This document shows, piece after piece, positions 1 through 7,963 of a DNA stretch of 64,000 nucleotides (within the stretch, counting starts at the first letter, position 1; every line of letters starts with the position of its first letter). The translations under genes and the position numbers were made by a program. The stretch is from an uncultured Ruminococcus sp. (GTDB taxonomy: Bacteria; Bacillota; Clostridia; Monoglobales; Monoglobaceae): positions 1 through 64,000 of the forward strand of contig CACWIG010000004.1 of the NCBI GenBank assembly GCA_902760955.1, read 5' to 3'. Below the pieces are notes generated by a model. That model did no database searches. It was not told the DNA's origin and saw nothing but the letters and a program-made list of their open reading frames with translations.

Positions 1-2
1 CA

Positions 3-29
3 CGGGACGTCGAGGACGCCGTCCCCTAC
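3..29 (-). repeat. Family-1 palindromic repeat, GGGACG variant
   Basis: On the minus strand this reads GTAG, then arm GGGACG, an inner segment, then arm CGTCCC and a closing G. The same element recurs at 15715, 15864, 42982 and 51178. It lies between genes at the window edge. Confidence 0.8.
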
Positions 30-64
30 AAAAATAATTCAAAATGGATAATTAATTATATACT

Positions 65-89
65 GTAGGGCAGGGGCTTGCTCCTGCCG
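65..89 (+). repeat. Family-1 palindromic repeat, GGCAGG variant
   Basis: GTAG followed by the near-perfect hairpin GGCAGGGGC / GCTCCTGCC and a closing G. Identical copies lie at 579-603 and, inverted, at 26436-26460. It has the same GTAG start as the GGGACG variant but different arms. Confidence 0.8.
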
Positions 90-92
90 AAA

Positions 93-124
93 AAAACGCT
101 CCACTTGCGTAAAGAGAGCGTTTT
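93..124 (-). terminator. Intrinsic terminator of the rhaM transcript
   Basis: Arms AAAACGCTC and GAGCGTTTT surround a short loop. On the minus strand the hairpin is followed by a run of T, directly downstream of the rhamnose mutarotase gene. The hairpin contains the motif TTTACGCAAG seen in the family-2 repeats, so it may be a reused repeat. Confidence 0.7.
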
Positions 125-170
125 AAATGTGCTATAATATATTAAGGAAGATTCTCATCCCATAATTGCA

Positions 171-485
171 TTAATCCAAGTGAAAAACCTCGTCCAACGG
201 AATGAAAACAGGTGAATTATCAGGGTTTGTTTCCATAATATCCGCCATATAATCCCACCATTTTTTTGTGATTGCCTCACCTGCACGTTGTTTCCACATT
301 TCCTCATTCTCTATTTCCAAATAACTGAACAACTCATTTGTTTCCTTATTTAAAAATATTGAGTAGTTTCCTGCTCCGCACTTTTTGATAGACTCAACCA
401 ATTCGGGCCATATTGCATTGTGTCTTTTTTCGTATTCCTCTGCCTTACCCTCATAGATTTTCATTATTCCTGCTTCTCTAATCAT
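171..485 (-). CDS. rhaM: L-rhamnose mutarotase
   Basis: Interconverts the alpha and beta anomers of L-rhamnose so that downstream enzymes receive the right form; cytosolic. At 104 residues it has the full length of the RhaM (DUF718) family. The catalytic His22 and Tyr41 of the E. coli enzyme are in place (YEKRHNAIWPEL and GNYSIF), as are the paired tryptophans of KKWWDYM and the PDNSPV segment near the C terminus. The ATG start is supported by GGAGG nine bases upstream. It stands apart from the aldolase by about 140 bases that contain a family-1 repeat, and has its own terminator. No rhamnose isomerase or kinase is present here, which suggests it serves an oxidative route or enzymes encoded elsewhere. 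Confidence 0.93.
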   Translation of the reverse strand: MIREAGIMKIYEGKAEEYEKRHNAIWPELVESIKKCGAGNYSIFLNKETNELFSYLEIENEEMWKQRAGEAITKKWWDYMADIMETNPDNSPVFIPLDEVFHLD

Positions 486-578
486 ATTCTTTTACCTCCT
501 TGTGTTATTTTATAAATATAGGTGTTTGTATAATGTGAAACTTCGCATAAAAGCGAAATAATTTTTTTATTATATTTT

Positions 579-603
579 GTAGGGCAGGGGCTTGCTCCTG
601 CCG
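579..603 (+). repeat. Family-1 palindromic repeat, GGCAGG variant
   Basis: Second copy of the GGCAGG/CCTGCC element, identical to that at 65-89. It sits between rhaM and the aldolase gene, next to a degenerate inverted copy at 615-629. Confidence 0.8.
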
Positions 604-614
604 ATTTTGCAAAT

Positions 615-629
615 GTCGCCGTTCCCTAC
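615..629 (-). repeat. Degenerate family-1 repeat overlapping the aldolase stop codon
   Basis: On the minus strand the sequence GTAGGGAACGGCGAC matches the beginning of the GGGACG-type element. The TAG inside GTAGGG is the stop codon of the upstream aldolase gene. Confidence 0.55.
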
Positions 630-1291
630 ATACCGATATCATTCCTTGCCTCTTGTATTTTGTCGATATGCAGTTTTGAAAGCCGTGTTATTTCAGCATA
701 GTCATCACTTTCTATAAGTTCAGGCTTTAATATTGATATTCCTGTACCAACACCCTTTGCCCCTGCCTTGATAAATGCTGATATTGTATTTTCATTTGTA
801 CCGCCAACACATATAAAAGGAATGTGCGACAACGGTCTTGTAATATTTATAATATAATCAATATCGTCAATCGTTGCAGGGAAAAGCTTTATAATATCAG
901 CGCCATTTTTATATGCCGTCTTACACTCAGAAGGTGTAAGTGCACCGGGGATTGAAACAAGTCCCAGCTTTTTGGTGAGTTTGATAACATCCACATCTGT
1001 ATCGGGTGAGAAAATAAAATCAACACCTGCCTCGTATGCTGCAACAACATACTCCTCTTTTACAACTGTGCCTGCACCTATGAGTATCTTGTCGCCCATA
1101 ACTCTGCGTGCTTCTTTAATCAATGCACAGGTTTTGTCGATTGTATCAGCATCACTTGGGTTAAAGGCAATCTCAATAATTCTGACACCGCCTTGATACA
1201 ACGCCTTAACCGTCTTTTCGATTTTCTCAATTCCTACCCCTCTAAAGATTACTATCAGTCCCTCGCGTTCTATAACTTCAGCCTTTGTCAT
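626..1291 (-). CDS. KDPG/KDPGal-type class I aldolase
   Basis: Predicted to cleave a 2-keto-3-deoxy sugar acid, usually its 6-phosphate, into pyruvate and an aldehyde. The 221-residue TIM barrel has Glu40 (RIIEIAFN) and Schiff-base Lys135 (DIIKLFPA), with the GAGTV turn at about 72-76 and VGGTNEN near 164-170. The EIAFN stretch has Asn where KDPG aldolases have Arg, as in DgoA-type 2-keto-3-deoxy-6-phosphogalactonate aldolases, so galactonate is a plausible source. It follows the dehydratase by 21 bases and is probably in the same operon (SDR, dehydratase, aldolase). No KDG or KDGal kinase lies nearby, so either the kinase is elsewhere or the enzyme takes an unphosphorylated substrate. The stop codon is supplied by a repeat element. 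Confidence 0.85.
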   Translation of the reverse strand: MTKAEVIEREGLIVIFRGVGIEKIEKTVKALYQGGVRIIEIAFNPSDADTIDKTCALIKEARRVMGDKILIGAGTVVKEEYVVAAYEAGVDFIFSPDTDVDVIKLTKKLGLVSIPGALTPSECKTAYKNGADIIKLFPATIDDIDYIINITRPLSHIPFICVGGTNENTISAFIKAGAKGVGTGISILKPELIESDDYAEITRLSKLHIDKIQEARNDIGM

Positions 1292-1312
1292 TTTCGTCTT
1301 CTCCTAATACAT

Positions 1313-2503
1313 TTATTCGTATTTCTTATCTTCAAGTTCTTTGAAGTAGTACATAGTATCGTCCTTTGGTCTGATATCGGTAACCGCACCTGTATAATGT
1401 CTTAAATTTCTCGGAGTGTACGGTCTTTTCCATACTTCTTCTACGTTTACGTCTATACCAAGCCCGGGCTTATCGGGAATAATGATATATCCATCTTCGA
1501 AATGAACTTCCTCATTGGTGATTTTCTTTCTGAAAGAGCCATCTGTCAGCATAATTTCGTGGATAACAAAATTAGGAACTGTTGCGGCAAGCTGTAATAT
1601 TGCGGCATTTGAAATAGGGCCTGACGGATTATGATATGAAATCATAACGTGCTTCGCCTCTGCCATTGCGGCAATTTTCTTACCCTCTAAAAGACCGCCT
1701 GTATGGAATACGTCAGGCTGTGCATAATCTACCGCATCTTTTTCAAACATCTCCTGGAAGGCATATTTTGTGTAGCCTCTCTCCCCTGCCGCAATGGGAA
1801 CAGCAGAATGAGCACGAACATAGGCGGTTGACGACATATTATCAGGCACACAAGGCTCTTCCATAAACATAGGCTTAAACTGTGCAAGTTCCTTTGAAAT
1901 AGCAATTGCAGTTGTGGGATTAAATCTTCCGTGACATTCGATAAGCAAATCTACTTTATCTCCGACAGCCTCTCTTACTGCACCCACTATGTTTACGCTC
2001 TTTTCCATCTGCTCATTAGAAATCGTCATATGTGCCGCACCGAAGGGATCCCACTTCAACGCCTTTATTCCCAAATCAACAGTATTTTTTGCCTTCTTTG
2101 CAAATTCCTCAGGTGTTTTTGCTCCAACAAACCACGCATTTGCGTACATTTTTACCTTGTCACGCATTTTGCCACCGAAGAATGTATATGTCGGTGTATT
2201 AAAGAATTTTCCCGCAATATCCCAAAGTGCGATTTCTATACCGCTGATTGCAGACATAAGTACAGCTCCGCCCTTCCAATATATATCACGATATACTTCA
2301 AAGAGGAGTTTTTCTATTTCAAGAGGGTTTCTGCCTACCACAAGTCTTTTAAGGTCTGCAATCATACCCTCAAGTGCGTTTTCATTTGTGCCGAGAGATG
2401 CCTCTCCCCAGCCATATAGGCCCTCGTCTGTTTCCACCTTAACGAATGCCCAATTTGTTCTGAAAGCATCTAAGGTATAAATTTTTACATCTGAAATTTT
2501 CAT
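1313..2503 (-). CDS. Sugar-acid dehydratase of the mandelate racemase/enolase superfamily, galactonate-dehydratase-like
   Basis: Expected to remove water from an aldonic acid (galactonate-type) to give a 2-keto-3-deoxy acid, with Mg2+. The 396-residue protein has an N-terminal capping domain (1-120) and a barrel with metal ligands at Glu189 (IECHGR), Glu215 (MEEP) and Glu241 (AGER), plus His291 (SYHNPSGP) as the likely base. This matches the DgoD pattern, except that the first ligand is Glu rather than Asp. The start codon shares one base with the SDR stop codon (TAATG), which indicates translational coupling, and GGAGG lies upstream. Substrate could also be rhamnonate or another aldonate; the family does not settle this. 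Confidence 0.85.
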   Translation of the reverse strand: MKISDVKIYTLDAFRTNWAFVKVETDEGLYGWGEASLGTNENALEGMIADLKRLVVGRNPLEIEKLLFEVYRDIYWKGGAVLMSAISGIEIALWDIAGKFFNTPTYTFFGGKMRDKVKMYANAWFVGAKTPEEFAKKAKNTVDLGIKALKWDPFGAAHMTISNEQMEKSVNIVGAVREAVGDKVDLLIECHGRFNPTTAIAISKELAQFKPMFMEEPCVPDNMSSTAYVRAHSAVPIAAGERGYTKYAFQEMFEKDAVDYAQPDVFHTGGLLEGKKIAAMAEAKHVMISYHNPSGPISNAAILQLAATVPNFVIHEIMLTDGSFRKKITNEEVHFEDGYIIIPDKPGLGIDVNVEEVWKRPYTPRNLRHYTGAVTDIRPKDDTMYYFKELEDKKYE

Positions 2504-3267
2504 TAGTGTTTTCCTCCTTTATATGGTAACAGGCACGTTTCTATGCCCGAATCTATTGTTAAATCTGTACCCGACACTGTTTTAGACAAGTCAGTACCGA
2601 GATAAAATACACCGTTTGCAATATCCTCACCTGTTGACTCTAATCCAACAGGCCAATTTGCCCTTCTTGCAGCAATCTGCTCCTCCGTAAAGTTATCCCA
2701 ACGCTCTGTCTTGATTGCACCTGCACATAAGTAATTCGTTCTTATGCCATACTGACCGAGTTCAAAAGCCATTGAACGTGTAAGCGACGCCAAACCGCCC
2801 TTAGATGCTGCATACAGACTTCTGCCCCAAATTGAACTTTTATAATGAACAGAACCCATAATAACAATCGAACCCTTTTTCTGTTCCTTCATTATCAAAG
2901 CCGCTCTTTGACAGCAGAAATATGTTCCGCGTAGGTTTACATTCATCAAATCGTCATACTGTTCCTTAGTAACAGATAAGAGGTCCTCATCAACGCCAAG
3001 GTTTGCACTGTTTGCAACAAAGGTATCAAGTCTGCCGAAATCATTTTTTATCTCGTCAAACACTCGAATGATGTCATCAACATCTGACAAATCCAATCCA
3101 TATCCCTTTGCTTTAATCGAATATTTTTTGGATAATTCTTCGGCACACTTTTCGGCATCTGCCGCTTTTCTGCTTGATACGGCAACGTCATAGCCGTTTT
3201 CTGCAAACTTCTCGGCTATTGCAAGTCCCGTATTCTTAACGGCTCCCGTTATAAATATTGTACTCAT
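2503..3267 (-). CDS. SDR-family sugar dehydrogenase/oxidoreductase
   Basis: NAD(P)-dependent short-chain dehydrogenase of 254 residues. It has the cofactor turn TGAVKNTGLA (7-16), ANSANLG near 85-91, and the catalytic Ser139, Tyr152 and Lys156 (YAASKGG). Placed first in the operon before the dehydratase and aldolase, it probably oxidises the sugar or a keto/hydroxy intermediate in the same pathway. Resemblance to gluconate 5-dehydrogenase and 2-deoxygluconate dehydrogenase families is general, so the substrate is open. It is transcribed divergently from the AraC regulator at 3500, a likely controller. Confidence 0.85.
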   Translation of the reverse strand: MSTIFITGAVKNTGLAIAEKFAENGYDVAVSSRKAADAEKCAEELSKKYSIKAKGYGLDLSDVDDIIRVFDEIKNDFGRLDTFVANSANLGVDEDLLSVTKEQYDDLMNVNLRGTYFCCQRAALIMKEQKKGSIVIMGSVHYKSSIWGRSLYAASKGGLASLTRSMAFELGQYGIRTNYLCAGAIKTERWDNFTEEQIAARRANWPVGLESTGEDIANGVFYLGTDLSKTVSGTDLTIDSGIETCLLPYKGGKH

Positions 3268-3300
3268 TATTTCACCGCCACACTTTATTTGTATATTTTA

Positions 3301-3330
3301 ATTATATAACAAATGGTCATATATTGTAAA
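3301..3330 (-). promoter_or_regulatory. Candidate sigma-A promoter for the SDR-dehydratase-aldolase operon
   Basis: On the minus strand TTTACA (3330-3325) and TATAAT (3306-3301) are separated by 18 bases. They lie 34 bases upstream of the SDR start. Confidence 0.6.
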
Positions 3331-3415
3331 TACACTTTTTGACTATTTTTTAACATAAAAAACCATAAATTACTTTTCATTATCTCTCAAATTCCCATTA
3401 ATATTGGCTTTATGC

Positions 3416-3444
3416 TTGACAGCAAATATTAAATACTGTATTAT
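3416..3444 (+). promoter_or_regulatory. Candidate sigma-A promoter for the AraC gene
   Basis: TTGACA at 3416-3421 and TATTAT at 3439-3444 with a 17-base spacer, about 55 bases upstream of the regulator start and divergent from the SDR promoter. Confidence 0.65.
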
Positions 3445-3499
3445 AAGTTTAAATATACAAGGTTGTTTTGTATAAAAGTTATAGGGGTATGTGATATAA

Positions 3500-4309
3500 A
3501 TGCTTTTGAATTTCAACGAACTCAATGATGCAAGTTTCATCATTAAAAAAATTTCTGCCGTAAATATTTTATCCAAGAATAAAGTCCTCTCTCACGGAAA
3601 GTCAGGCAGAATATTAAACGGCTTTTTATATATGATAAGCGGAAGCTGTATGTTTGAATATGGCGGCAACAGCTTTGAAATGCACGCTGGGGCATTTGCG
3701 TATTTGCCAAAAGGTTCAAAACACAAATACTCCATCTTATCTGAGCCTGTACGCTATATCAGAATAGACTTTAATATGTATGATTGGGCAACAAATGATG
3801 AAATTGTTTTCTCTACGGAACCTTATCTTTTATTTGAGAATACTCCCCATAAATGCGAAACAATTATACATAAATTATCAGAAACATTTATATCAGGAAA
3901 GCAGGACTGCAACCTGAAAATGAACGCCCTACTATACGACTTGCTTGCAAAAATTGCGTCATATCATACAGATGAGTTCTCGGAAAATCAACACTACAAC
4001 ACAATTTCACCCTGCATAAAATATATTGAAAATAACCTGAAAAACGATATCCCCACACACATACTTGCCGAAATGTGCAATCTGAGTCCCTCTCATTTCA
4101 GAAGAATTTTCAAGGCGGCAACAGGGACAACTCCTACTGAATACAGAACTCGTCTGCGTATAGAAAAGGCTTGCATTTTACTTGAAAATAATCTGTGCAA
4201 CATCAGCGAAATTTCTGAACAGCTTGGCTTTGAGAATATTTTTTATTTCAGCAGAGTATTCAAAAAAATTATGGGTATTCCGCCGAGCAAATATAAAAAA
4301 TATAGTTAA
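3500..4309 (+). CDS. AraC-family transcriptional regulator
   Basis: A 269-residue regulator with an N-terminal cupin-like sensing domain (about 20-120; FEMHAGAFAYLPKGSKHKY resembles the cupin metal/sugar pocket) and a C-terminal double helix-turn-helix (about 170-268). The second helix-turn-helix carries the usual AraC signature (SEISEQLGFENIFYFSRVFKKIMGIPPSKYK). It is divergent from the SDR-dehydratase-aldolase operon with a shared 230-base control region, so local sugar-responsive control of that operon is the simplest inference. The inducer cannot be read from the sequence. Confidence 0.92.
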   Translation: MLLNFNELNDASFIIKKISAVNILSKNKVLSHGKSGRILNGFLYMISGSCMFEYGGNSFEMHAGAFAYLPKGSKHKYSILSEPVRYIRIDFNMYDWATNDEIVFSTEPYLLFENTPHKCETIIHKLSETFISGKQDCNLKMNALLYDLLAKIASYHTDEFSENQHYNTISPCIKYIENNLKNDIPTHILAEMCNLSPSHFRRIFKAATGTTPTEYRTRLRIEKACILLENNLCNISEISEQLGFENIFYFSRVFKKIMGIPPSKYKKYS

Positions 4310-4347
4310 AAATCAGGGAATGCTAAGGTCGCATTCCCTGATTTTTT
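4308..4347. terminator. Bidirectional intrinsic terminator
   Basis: Arms AAATCAGGGAATGC and GCATTCCCTGATTT with T runs on both strands. It sits between the convergent AraC gene and the metallo-hydrolase gene and can serve both. Confidence 0.9.
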
Positions 4348-4350
4348 ATA

Positions 4351-5016
4351 TTATTCGCTGTACGGCACCTTATATTCAGATTGATAATCAGGGTCGTGAG
4401 AAACCAATGAAACATATTTATCCGTATCGCTGTATTTCTCAATGAATTTCTGATTATTTTCAACGCTGTATGGTGCTCCTGCACATATATGTTCGTCAAG
4501 ACATCTTCTGCTGTAACATTCATCACCTGTAATAACGTATGTTTTCTCTCCTGCATCAATTTCGACAATACAGGAGCCAATGGAATGTCCTCCGATTTTT
4601 ATAACCTCAACTCCATCGCATATTGTGTACTTATCATCAAATGTAACAACCCTTTTTGACTCTTTTAAATATCTCTTTCCTTGTTCATACTCATCGTTCT
4701 GGATATACACTGTTGCGTTTTTAAAATAACGCGCACACGCAATATGGTCGTGATGAGAGTGGGTTATTATCAAATCTGTTATATCATCAGCTGAAACACC
4801 TGTATTCTCAACGGCTTTTCTCGGGCTGATTAAATCTTTCATTTCAAAGCCACCCAATGTTTCGCACCCTGCATCTACAAGTATTATCTTGTCTTCCGTC
4901 TTAATAAGATACATCAAAAATGATATGGGAACGTAATTCTCAGGCGAACCGCCCTTAAATACGCTGTCTTCAGGCAATACCGAATAAGCATAGTTTAAAG
5001 CATATATCTTCATCAT
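4351..5016 (-). CDS. Metallo-beta-lactamase-fold hydrolase, lactonase-like
   Basis: A 221-residue metallo-hydrolase with the zinc motif HSHHDH at 86-91, an early Asp (LVDAG, 47-51), and later metal-binding positions GGHSIGS and ITGDE. Length and layout match the AttM/AiiA-like N-acyl homoserine lactonase family, which also contains lactonases for other substrates. Set among sugar oxidoreductases, hydrolysis of an aldonolactone formed by a neighbouring dehydrogenase is a plausible role, but this is inference; quorum quenching is an alternative. It follows the Gfo/Idh/MocA gene by 20 bases on the same strand and is probably co-transcribed with it and the zinc-type dehydrogenase upstream. Confidence 0.8.
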   Translation of the reverse strand: MMKIYALNYAYSVLPEDSVFKGGSPENYVPISFLMYLIKTEDKIILVDAGCETLGGFEMKDLISPRKAVENTGVSADDITDLIITHSHHDHIACARYFKNATVYIQNDEYEQGKRYLKESKRVVTFDDKYTICDGVEVIKIGGHSIGSCIVEIDAGEKTYVITGDECYSRRCLDEHICAGAPYSVENNQKFIEKYSDTDKYVSLVSHDPDYQSEYKVPYSE

Positions 5017-5036
5017 ATATCAATCACATCCTTAAT

Positions 5037-6044
5037 TTATGCTCCGCAAGCCTTTAAAACAAGTTTGTGAAGGCGTCTTTCATATTCGTAATCAAATGGA
5101 TTTACCTTTTCGCCTCTTACATAAGATGCAAAAGTTTCAAACATAATATCATATCTGCCAAATGCAGGTGTGGTATACTCCTCACCCTTTGCGTGCCACG
5201 AGGTATCATAAGCCTTTCTTACGGTTGTTGTTTGTGCAGACACCACATCAGGCAAATCATTTGACAGCCACTCAAGAGGTTTTATCTCAACAGTTCCTTT
5301 TGTTCCGCAAACAACCAACTGTCTGCGTTCAAATCCGCCTATCTCAACTGCGGTACTCTTTATAAATGACACGCCGTTTTTATATTTAAATACCGCCATA
5401 CCGAAGTCATCGGCAGTAACGTCGTCTGTTCCGATAGAGGTACTGAGAGGTATTACCTCTTCAGGCTCACCCAAAATGTCATAAACCAAGTCAACCAAAT
5501 GACAGCCAAGGAAGTATAACATTCCGCCCGGATAGTTACCGAGCCACTTACGCTTTCCAACAGGGTGAATACAATTCATCTGTGCTTCAACTGCATAAAT
5601 CTCACCCAATTTTCCGCTTTTTATTTCCTCTTTCAGTTTAACGATTTCAGGGTTATATCTATACATATAGCCTGTATGGAAAACGATATTCTTTTCCTTA
5701 GCAATGTCTATCAGCTTGTCAAAATCCTCATCCGACTCGCTTCCTGGCTTATCCATATGTATGTTAAGTCCCTTTTCTGCCGCCTTAATTGCATATTCCG
5801 TAAGGCATCTGTCCTCTGTTTCGATAGTAACTGCGTCCAATCCTGGATAATTAAGTATTTCATCGACAGTCATCTTCCTTATGCCGTCATATGTACTAAT
5901 GTTATATTCGTACATTTGCTCGTCACCCGGGACCACTGCATAACCAACAAAATCAAATATATCGCCTTTTGTTTTCAAGATCTCTGCGACAAAATTTGCG
6001 TGGTCGTGGCCTGCACCTATTTGAGCAATTTTTATCTTCTTCAT
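5037..6044 (-). CDS. Gfo/Idh/MocA-family oxidoreductase
   Basis: NAD(P)-dependent sugar or inositol-type oxidoreductase of 335 residues. The Rossmann N terminus (KIAQIGAGHDHANF) is followed by DKPG, the family's EKP-like motif with the catalytic lysine, and a conserved C-terminal alpha/beta domain with HLVDLVYDILG. The start at 6044 is chosen because GGAGG lies eight bases upstream and the ATG overlaps the stop codon of the dehydrogenase gene (ATGA); the longer frame begins five codons earlier without a good ribosome site. The overlap implies tight co-expression of the two oxidoreductases. Substrate unknown. Confidence 0.88.
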   Translation of the reverse strand: MKKIKIAQIGAGHDHANFVAEILKTKGDIFDFVGYAVVPGDEQMYEYNISTYDGIRKMTVDEILNYPGLDAVTIETEDRCLTEYAIKAAEKGLNIHMDKPGSESDEDFDKLIDIAKEKNIVFHTGYMYRYNPEIVKLKEEIKSGKLGEIYAVEAQMNCIHPVGKRKWLGNYPGGMLYFLGCHLVDLVYDILGEPEEVIPLSTSIGTDDVTADDFGMAVFKYKNGVSFIKSTAVEIGGFERRQLVVCGTKGTVEIKPLEWLSNDLPDVVSAQTTTVRKAYDTSWHAKGEEYTTPAFGRYDIMFETFASYVRGEKVNPFDYEYERRLHKLVLKACGA

Positions 6045-7060
6045 TTTAATTTCCTCCAATCAAACTGAGTAACTATAGGGAAGTTCTTGTCAAACGCCAA
6101 TCTGTGATAAACTTCTTCACATTCCTCAGGTGAATGTGTTTCCTCGATTAAGTTTTCAAGATTCAATCTGCCACCTGAACACATCTTCAATACAGCCTTA
6201 ATATCATCTCTGTGTGTGAACCAACCCGAATGTGACTCAACACCAGGTCTTGCATTGGTATGTGCACCTATAACAGTAATACCAGGAGCGTGTATCTTTC
6301 TGTAATAGTCAACTGTAAAGTCAGAATTTCTTGTGCAACCCAAAAGTGCAACACGTCCGAACTTTGCCATACAGTCAAGTGCCTCATTAAAGCCTGCACC
6401 TACGCCTGTTACTTCAATAGCAACATTTACACCGCCGCCTGTAACCTTTTTAACTTCCTCGGCAAAGTTTTCAGTCAATGGGTCAAATGCATAGTCAGCA
6501 CCATTCTTCAATGCGATTTCACGTCTTTTAGGATTAGGGTCAGCCGCAATAATAGGTACCGCGCCTGCAGCACGCAATAATTTAACAGCTATCATTCCCA
6601 AAATACCAAGTCCCATAACAATTGCACTTTCGCCCATCTCAAGCCTTGTCTTTCTGATAGCAGCCATAGGGAAAGTAGAAATAAAGCTCATAGCTCCTGT
6701 TTCAAAGCTGATTGAGTCATCTTCTATCTTTACAACATTCCCCTCAGGTACAATGTTATAATTCTTATGATTTCCCCAATATACAACAACTCTGTCGCCA
6801 ACCTTTACACTCTCTACTTCATCACCGACTTTAACAACAACACCTGCACTGTTGTATCCTGATGCTCTTGGAAACGACACCTTTGATGCACCGTTTGGAT
6901 TAACATTTGGGTCGCCTGTCAAGTTTGCACGTTCTGTTCCGCAACTGATAGTAGAAACCATTGTTTCAACCATAACAAATTTTGGTGCAACTTCCGCAGC
7001 CTCTATGTCCAAAAGTTTTGCTACATTTTTCTCTGTAAATATAATCTGCTTATGTCCCAT
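6041..7060 (-). CDS. MDR-type (zinc-containing alcohol dehydrogenase-like) oxidoreductase
   Basis: A 339-residue medium-chain dehydrogenase/reductase with a GroES-like N-terminal domain and a Rossmann domain beginning at GLGILGMIAVK. A cysteine is present in STISCGTER, but the GHE motif and the four-cysteine structural zinc site of classical alcohol dehydrogenases are absent. It resembles the group often paired with Gfo/Idh/MocA proteins in sugar loci. It overlaps the Gfo gene by four bases and is divergent from the AraC gene at 7179, whose product may regulate this operon. Substrate unknown. Confidence 0.85.
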   Translation of the reverse strand: MGHKQIIFTEKNVAKLLDIEAAEVAPKFVMVETMVSTISCGTERANLTGDPNVNPNGASKVSFPRASGYNSAGVVVKVGDEVESVKVGDRVVVYWGNHKNYNIVPEGNVVKIEDDSISFETGAMSFISTFPMAAIRKTRLEMGESAIVMGLGILGMIAVKLLRAAGAVPIIAADPNPKRREIALKNGADYAFDPLTENFAEEVKKVTGGGVNVAIEVTGVGAGFNEALDCMAKFGRVALLGCTRNSDFTVDYYRKIHAPGITVIGAHTNARPGVESHSGWFTHRDDIKAVLKMCSGGRLNLENLIEETHSPEECEEVYHRLAFDKNFPIVTQFDWRKLK

Positions 7061-7178
7061 AATTAGATACCTCTTTCTTTTTCAATATTTATATTTTTTA
7101 AAGTATACCACATTGACTTATAAAATAAAATATGATATTCTATAAAAAAAGAGGTAAAATTCTATAATATTTTAAGGG

Positions 7179-7940
7179 TTGATTATAATGTATGACGCAA
7201 TTTTCTCTAATGGCTTTACATTTAACATATTTAATTATGAAAATTATAAATATACTGACAATCGCAAAGGAACGTCGGAATATTATTTTGCCTATATGAT
7301 TTCGGGGAACTGTAAAATCACAACCGAAAATGAAACAATAACCATCAACGAAGGTGATATATTTTATATTCCATACGGCTGTAAATATCAATCCTTTTGG
7401 TACGGCGAACCTCATATAAAATTTATTTCACTGCGTTTTCTTTTTATGCCAAACTTCGACAAAAAATTTTATCCCACCCAAGTTTTGCCTCATAACGAAG
7501 AAGCTGTCCAGCTCTTTTATCGTCTGTTTGAAAACAAAATGTTAAGCGCAAAGGAAATAGGTATATTTTACACCTTGGTGGGTATTCTTCTTCCCACGAT
7601 GACATCTTGCACAGTGTGCCGTACACAAGAAATTGTAGACCTTACAAATAAATATCTCTCTTCAAACCCATTTGCATCAATCAGTGAAATTGCAAAAAAC
7701 TGTAACATCAGCGAATCCACACTCTACTACGCTTTTCAAAAGTCGTCGAAACTGACATTAAACGAACTGCGTAACAAAATAATAATCGAAAGAGCAAGAA
7801 TTCTGCTAACCACTACCGATTTACCAATAGACGAAATAAGTATGAGGTTGCATTTCAGTTCCTGTTCTTACTTTCGCAAGGTGTTTAAGAAGTTCCAAAA
7901 AATGACACCCAGCGAAGTCCGAAAAGCAAACAGAATCTAA
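7179..7940 (+). CDS. AraC-family transcriptional regulator
   Basis: A 253-residue regulator. The N-terminal cupin-like half contains ITINEGDIFYIPYGCKYQ, the typical sugar-sensing loop, and the C-terminal half contains two helix-turn-helix units (about 150-250), ending in the AraC signature SSCSYFRKVFKKFQKMTPSEVRK. It is divergent from the oxidoreductase operon (7060) and convergent with the GH36 gene, whose stop lies only 23 bases away. I see no terminator in that gap. It probably controls the oxidoreductase operon, the alpha-galactosidase genes, or both. Confidence 0.92.
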   Translation: MIIMYDAIFSNGFTFNIFNYENYKYTDNRKGTSEYYFAYMISGNCKITTENETITINEGDIFYIPYGCKYQSFWYGEPHIKFISLRFLFMPNFDKKFYPTQVLPHNEEAVQLFYRLFENKMLSAKEIGIFYTLVGILLPTMTSCTVCRTQEIVDLTNKYLSSNPFASISEIAKNCNISESTLYYAFQKSSKLTLNELRNKIIIERARILLTTTDLPIDEISMRLHFSSCSYFRKVFKKFQKMTPSEVRKANRI

Positions 7941-7963
7941 ACGCAACCTCATCAACTTAATTT

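Noticed and set aside
1931-2480. Long plus-strand open frames opposite the dehydratase gene
   Set aside because: They are antisense shadows of a well-supported enolase-superfamily gene, with no ribosome sites and no recognisable domains.
3370-3576. 68-codon minus-strand frame overlapping the AraC start and its promoter
   Set aside because: It covers the promoter and first codons of a clear AraC gene and has no ribosome site.
5565-6068. 167-codon plus-strand frame opposite the Gfo/Idh/MocA gene
   Set aside because: It is antisense to a gene with clear family motifs; its product is hydrophobic and low in complexity, without a credible start signal.
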